The notes below the pieces were generated by a model that did no database searches, was not told the DNA's origin, and worked only from the letters and a program-made list of their open reading frames with translations. A stretch of 55,759 nucleotides of DNA from an uncultured Merdimonas sp. (GTDB lineage Bacteria > Bacillota > Clostridia > Lachnospirales > Lachnospiraceae). Within the stretch, counting starts at the first letter, position 1. Each line of letters starts with the position of its first letter. The stretch spans positions 1 through 55,759 of the forward strand of contig CALWGE010000010.1 in the NCBI GenBank assembly GCA_944378225.1. Direction: 5' to 3'. This document shows positions 52,610 to 55,759 of this stretch, piece by piece. The position numbers and the translations under genes are program-made.

Positions 52610-53542
52610 ATGAAACTTATTTTTATGGGAACCCCTGACTTTTCCGTGGGAACACTGGAAGCTCTGGTTGAGGCCGGACATGAGATTACCCTGGTGGTAT
52701 CACAGCCGGACAAACCAAAAGGACGTGGCCATGAAATGATGCCTACTCCGGTGAAGGAAGCGGCGATGAAGCATGGGCTGAATGTATTTCAACCCAAAAA
52801 ACTGCGGGATCCGGAGACTGTGAAGGTACTGGAAGATACGCCTGCGGATGCAATTGTTGTGATTGCCTTTGGTCAGATTGTACCTCCGTCCATACTTCAT
52901 ATGAAAAAATACGGATGCATTAATGTGCATGGATCGCTCCTTCCGAAATACCGGGGAGCAGCCCCCATTCAGTGGGCGGTTATTGACGGCGAGAAGGAAA
53001 GCGGCGTGACTATCATGCAGATGGATGAAGGACTGGATACAGGGGATATGCTGTTGAAAGGTTCTGTTGTACTGGATGAAAAAGAGACAAGCGGAAGCCT
53101 CTTTGACAAACTGTCTGCTCTGGGAGCCTCTCTTTGTGTGGAAGCTCTGGAAAAGCTGGAAAAGGGCGAGCTGCAGGCTGAAAAACAGGGGGAGTCTCCC
53201 ACAGAATATGCCTGTATGCTTACCAAGGAGATGGGCGAGCTGGATTTTTCCAGAAGCGCTGTTGTACTTGAGCGTCTGATTCGGGGACTGAATCCATGGC
53301 CCAGCGCATACACGAGGCTTGGAGATAAAACCTTGAAAATATGGTCGGCAGATGTATGTGAAAGAAAAAATCCGGATGCAGTACCGGGAGAAATTACGGA
53401 AGTGACAAAACAGAATTTTTCTGTATGCTGCGGTGAGGGGGATCTGACAATTACGGAGCTTCAGCTTCAGGGAAAGAAGCGAATGGATGCTGCGTCATTC
53501 CTGCGCGGATATCATCTGGAAGCTGGCATGAAGCTGGGATAA
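52610..53542 (+). CDS. fmt: Methionyl-tRNA formyltransferase
   Basis: 310 residues. 'FMGTPDFS' at the start, 'VHGSLLPKYRGAAPIQWAV' (catalytic Asn/His region near 106-125) and 'MDEGLDTGDML' are conserved; a C-terminal anticodon-like domain follows. It formylates initiator tRNA, the counterpart of def. GAGGAG 8 nt upstream supports ATG 52610 over earlier in-frame starts inside def. Confidence 0.96.
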   Translation: MKLIFMGTPDFSVGTLEALVEAGHEITLVVSQPDKPKGRGHEMMPTPVKEAAMKHGLNVFQPKKLRDPETVKVLEDTPADAIVVIAFGQIVPPSILHMKKYGCINVHGSLLPKYRGAAPIQWAVIDGEKESGVTIMQMDEGLDTGDMLLKGSVVLDEKETSGSLFDKLSALGASLCVEALEKLEKGELQAEKQGESPTEYACMLTKEMGELDFSRSAVVLERLIRGLNPWPSAYTRLGDKTLKIWSADVCERKNPDAVPGEITEVTKQNFSVCCGEGDLTITELQLQGKKRMDAASFLRGYHLEAGMKLG

Positions 53543-53608
53543 ACGGAACACAATAACAATACGGAGAACAAAAAATGTTCTCACACAAAAACGAAGGAGC
53601 TGATAAGT

Positions 53609-54319
53609 ATGCCATACGGTTATTATTATTACCCCATGTTTGATCCTACCTATATTCTTGTTCTGATTGGTGTGATTATTTCCCTCTGGGCGTCTGCAAA
53701 AGTAAAAACTACTTATGCAAAATACAGTCGTGTACGCAGTATGTCCGGAATGACGGGAGCCCAGGCTGCAGAGAGGATTCTGCATTCGGCAGGAATCTAT
53801 GATGTGCGAATAGAGCATGTGGCAGGAAATCTGACGGACCATTACGATCCCAGAAGCAGGGTTCTGCGTCTTTCTGACGCTGTCTATGGTTCTGCTTCTG
53901 TGGCTGCCATTGGTGTGGCGGCTCATGAGTGCGGTCATGCCGTTCAGGATCAAAAGGATTATGCGCCTTTGCGTATTCGAAATTCACTGGTGCCGGTGGC
54001 AAATTTCGGAACTATGGCAGCCTGGCCCATTATTATCATTGGTCTGATTTTCGGAAGCAGCAGCTTTCTGATTAATCTTGGAATTCTTCTGTTCTCACTG
54101 GGTGTTCTGTTCCAGCTGGTTACGCTGCCGGTAGAATTTGATGCATCAAATCGGGCAGTGCAGATGCTGGGAAATCAGGGCATTCTCTATGGAGACGAAG
54201 TTGTCCAGACAAGAAAAGTATTAAATGCGGCAGCCATGACATATGTGGCAGCAGCGGCAGCTTCCATCCTGTCTCTCCTTCGGCTGTTGATTCTGTTTGG
54301 AGGAAGAGATCGTGACTAA
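53609..54319 (+). CDS. YugP-type zinc-dependent membrane protease
   Basis: 236 residues. An N-terminal membrane segment (about 8-30), the metal site H-E-x-x-H in 'AAHECGHAVQ' (about 108-117) and two or three C-terminal membrane segments. This is the neutral zinc metallopeptidase (Peptidase_Mx/YugP) family that typically sits between fmt and rsmB in Clostridia. Substrate unknown. AAGGAG precedes the ATG. Confidence 0.88.
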   Translation: MPYGYYYYPMFDPTYILVLIGVIISLWASAKVKTTYAKYSRVRSMSGMTGAQAAERILHSAGIYDVRIEHVAGNLTDHYDPRSRVLRLSDAVYGSASVAAIGVAAHECGHAVQDQKDYAPLRIRNSLVPVANFGTMAAWPIIIIGLIFGSSSFLINLGILLFSLGVLFQLVTLPVEFDASNRAVQMLGNQGILYGDEVVQTRKVLNAAAMTYVAAAAASILSLLRLLILFGGRDRD

Positions 54320-55706
54320 GGGAACGGATATCCGGGAGCTGGCGCTTGGCGTACTGCTGGAAATCGAAGCAGGAGATGAGTACAGCCATATTGCTTTACG
54401 GAATGTGTTGGAAAAATATCAGTATCTGGAAAAACAGGAGCGCTCTTTTCTGACCCGGCTTGTGGAAGGAACACTGGAACGAAAGATTTGGATTGACTAT
54501 GTGATAGATCAGTTCTCAAGTGTAAAAGTAAAGAAACAAAAACCTGTGATTCGTGAGATTCTGCGCATGTCTGTTTATCAGCTGCAGTTTATGGACAGTG
54601 TTCCTGATTCGGCAGTCTGTAACGAGGCCGTAAAACTGGCTCAGAAAAAGGGATTCCGTCAGCTGAAGGGCTTTGTTAACGGGGTTCTGCGGAATATTGC
54701 AAGAAAACTTCCGGAGATGACTTTCCCTCCAGAAAAGGAACCTCTGCGGTATCTGTCAGTCCGGTATTCCATGCCGGAATGGATTGTGGAAGACTGGATG
54801 AAAGCATATGGTCAGGAAACGGCGGAGAAGATGCTGGCATCCTGCTATGAAGAAAGATCCACAGTTATTCGTGTGAATCAGAACAGGATTGCTCCGGAAG
54901 AACTGAAAGAGCAGCTTGAAAAGAGGGGCGTCTCGGTGAAACGGGCGCCTTATCTGGACTGTGCCCTTGCAATAGAGAATTACGATTATCTGGGAGGTTT
55001 ACCGGAATTTCGGGAAGGACTGTTTCAGGTGCAGGATGTAAGTTCTATGCTGGCCGTAGAAGCGGCAGGAGTAAGACCGGGAGATTACTGCATGGATATC
55101 TGTGCTGCTCCCGGAGGGAAAAGTCTGTTTCTGGCAGAAAAAACCGGGGTCGAAGGAATTGTGGACGCCAGAGATCTGACAGAATATAAAGCGGCCATGA
55201 TTCGTGAAAATGCAGAACGTCTGGGAATGGGAAATATCCGAATATCAGTGAGAGATGCCTCTGTGCCGGATCCGGATTCTGAAGGGAAGGCGGATGTACT
55301 GATTGCAGATCTGCCCTGTTCAGGACTGGGAGTTATGGGGAAAAAGACAGATCTGAAATACCGGATGAGCCGGGAGCAGCAGAACGAGCTGGCAGCGCTT
55401 CAGAAAAAGATACTGAGCGTCGCTCAGGCATGTGTAAAGCCGGGGGGAATTCTGGTGTACAGTACCTGTACTGTCAGCAGGGCTGAAAATGAAGAAAATG
55501 TATCCTGGTTTCTGGAGAATTTTCCTTATGAGCCCGTTTCTCTTCAGGGATGTCTGCCCGGGGAACTGGAAGAACATTTTCCGGAATCCTTTGCCGGAGA
55601 ACAGCCTGAGGATACCATGAAGCAGGGATTTCTGCAGCTTTTGCCGGGAATACATGCATGCGATGGCTTTTTTATTGCTAAATTTAGAAGAAAAAACGGA
55701 CAATAA
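54312..55706 (+). CDS. rsmB: 16S rRNA m5C967 methyltransferase
   Basis: 464 residues. N-terminal NusB-like RNA-binding domain (about 1-130), then a Rossmann methyltransferase with SAM loop 'DICAAPGGKS' (about 263-272) and catalytic Cys pairs in 'DLPCSGLGV' (near 336) and 'YSTCTVS' (near 385). GTG 54312, 8 nt after GGAGG, gives an 8-nt overlap with the protease gene; the TTG at 54297 lies inside the ribosome site. Confidence 0.94.
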   Translation: MTKGTDIRELALGVLLEIEAGDEYSHIALRNVLEKYQYLEKQERSFLTRLVEGTLERKIWIDYVIDQFSSVKVKKQKPVIREILRMSVYQLQFMDSVPDSAVCNEAVKLAQKKGFRQLKGFVNGVLRNIARKLPEMTFPPEKEPLRYLSVRYSMPEWIVEDWMKAYGQETAEKMLASCYEERSTVIRVNQNRIAPEELKEQLEKRGVSVKRAPYLDCALAIENYDYLGGLPEFREGLFQVQDVSSMLAVEAAGVRPGDYCMDICAAPGGKSLFLAEKTGVEGIVDARDLTEYKAAMIRENAERLGMGNIRISVRDASVPDPDSEGKADVLIADLPCSGLGVMGKKTDLKYRMSREQQNELAALQKKILSVAQACVKPGGILVYSTCTVSRAENEENVSWFLENFPYEPVSLQGCLPGELEEHFPESFAGEQPEDTMKQGFLQLLPGIHACDGFFIAKFRRKNGQ

Positions 55707-55712
55707 ATCGTT

Positions 55713-55759
55713 ATGGAAGAAAAAGATATCAAGTCTCTTACCCGGGAGGAATTGAGGGA
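55713..55759 (+). CDS. rlmN: Start of a probable RlmN 23S rRNA methyltransferase (3' cut by window end)
   Basis: Only about 15 residues are visible ('MEEKDIKSLTREELR'). The I-K/R-S-L-T-x-E-E-L pattern is the usual RlmN N-terminus, and rlmN follows rsmB in many Clostridia. The radical-SAM core lies outside the window. The ribosome site is weak. Confidence 0.6.
   Translation, partial: MEEKDIKSLTREELR

Overview
The window looks like chromosomal DNA from a gut-type Firmicute, most likely a Lachnospiraceae member (Blautia/Dorea/Ruminococcus-like). The evidence is AGGAGG-type ribosome sites, a T-box leader ahead of an archaeal-type AspRS plus GatCAB, pyrB-pyrI, a D-Ala-D-Ser (VanG-type) cluster, a class A RNase P RNA, and the clostridial murE-priA-def-fmt-yugP-rsmB-rlmN gene order. 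The genus is inference; no rRNA gene is present.

Layout. 1-6908: the 3' part of a giant wall-anchored surface protein built from CnaB/SpaA-like and DUF11-like modules. 7018-20537: a carbohydrate locus. A PfkB kinase and a ROK repressor come first. A second transcription unit follows, driven by a consensus promoter at 9405-9433: ketose-phosphate 3-epimerase, SIS-domain isomerase, aldose-epimerase-like protein, D-lyxose-type isomerase, a ribose-type ABC transporter (binding protein, ATPase, permease), ROK kinase, class II aldolase, VOC protein, PfkB kinase and a P-loop kinase. Together these could take up a rare sugar, phosphorylate, isomerise and epimerise it to fructose 6-phosphate, phosphorylate again and split to triose phosphates. 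The real substrate cannot be read from sequence.

20646-26887: asparagine supply by two routes. asnA (minus strand) makes free Asn. Divergently, a T-box leader controls aspS2-gatC-gatA-gatB, which makes Asn-tRNA(Asn) (and Gln-tRNA) by amidation. 26968-36658: housekeeping and miscellaneous genes: a small amidohydrolase, a zinc-ribbon membrane protein, truA, an orphan substrate-binding lipoprotein, a surface metallophosphoesterase, a PHP phosphatase, a TrpR-like repressor, a homocysteine methyltransferase, rnpB, a PH-domain protein and pyrBI.

36980-43201 (minus strand): a vancomycin-resistance-type cluster, vanR-vanS, then vanG-vanXY-vanTm-vanTr. The serine racemase VanT is split into a membrane acyltransferase gene and a soluble racemase gene. 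Four 11-bp-spaced repeats overlap the -35 region of the vanG promoter and look like a VanR operator.

43383-47097: two small membrane proteins, then a decayed island between tRNA-Leu(UAG) and tRNA-Gly(CCC). It holds the tail of a large serine recombinase, an XRE regulator, a frameshifted and truncated hsdM and an AT-rich AlbA_2 (Schlafen-like) gene. 47493-55759: a tightly packed housekeeping operon (aldose 1-epimerase, murE, priA, def, fmt, yugP-like protease, rsmB, start of rlmN).
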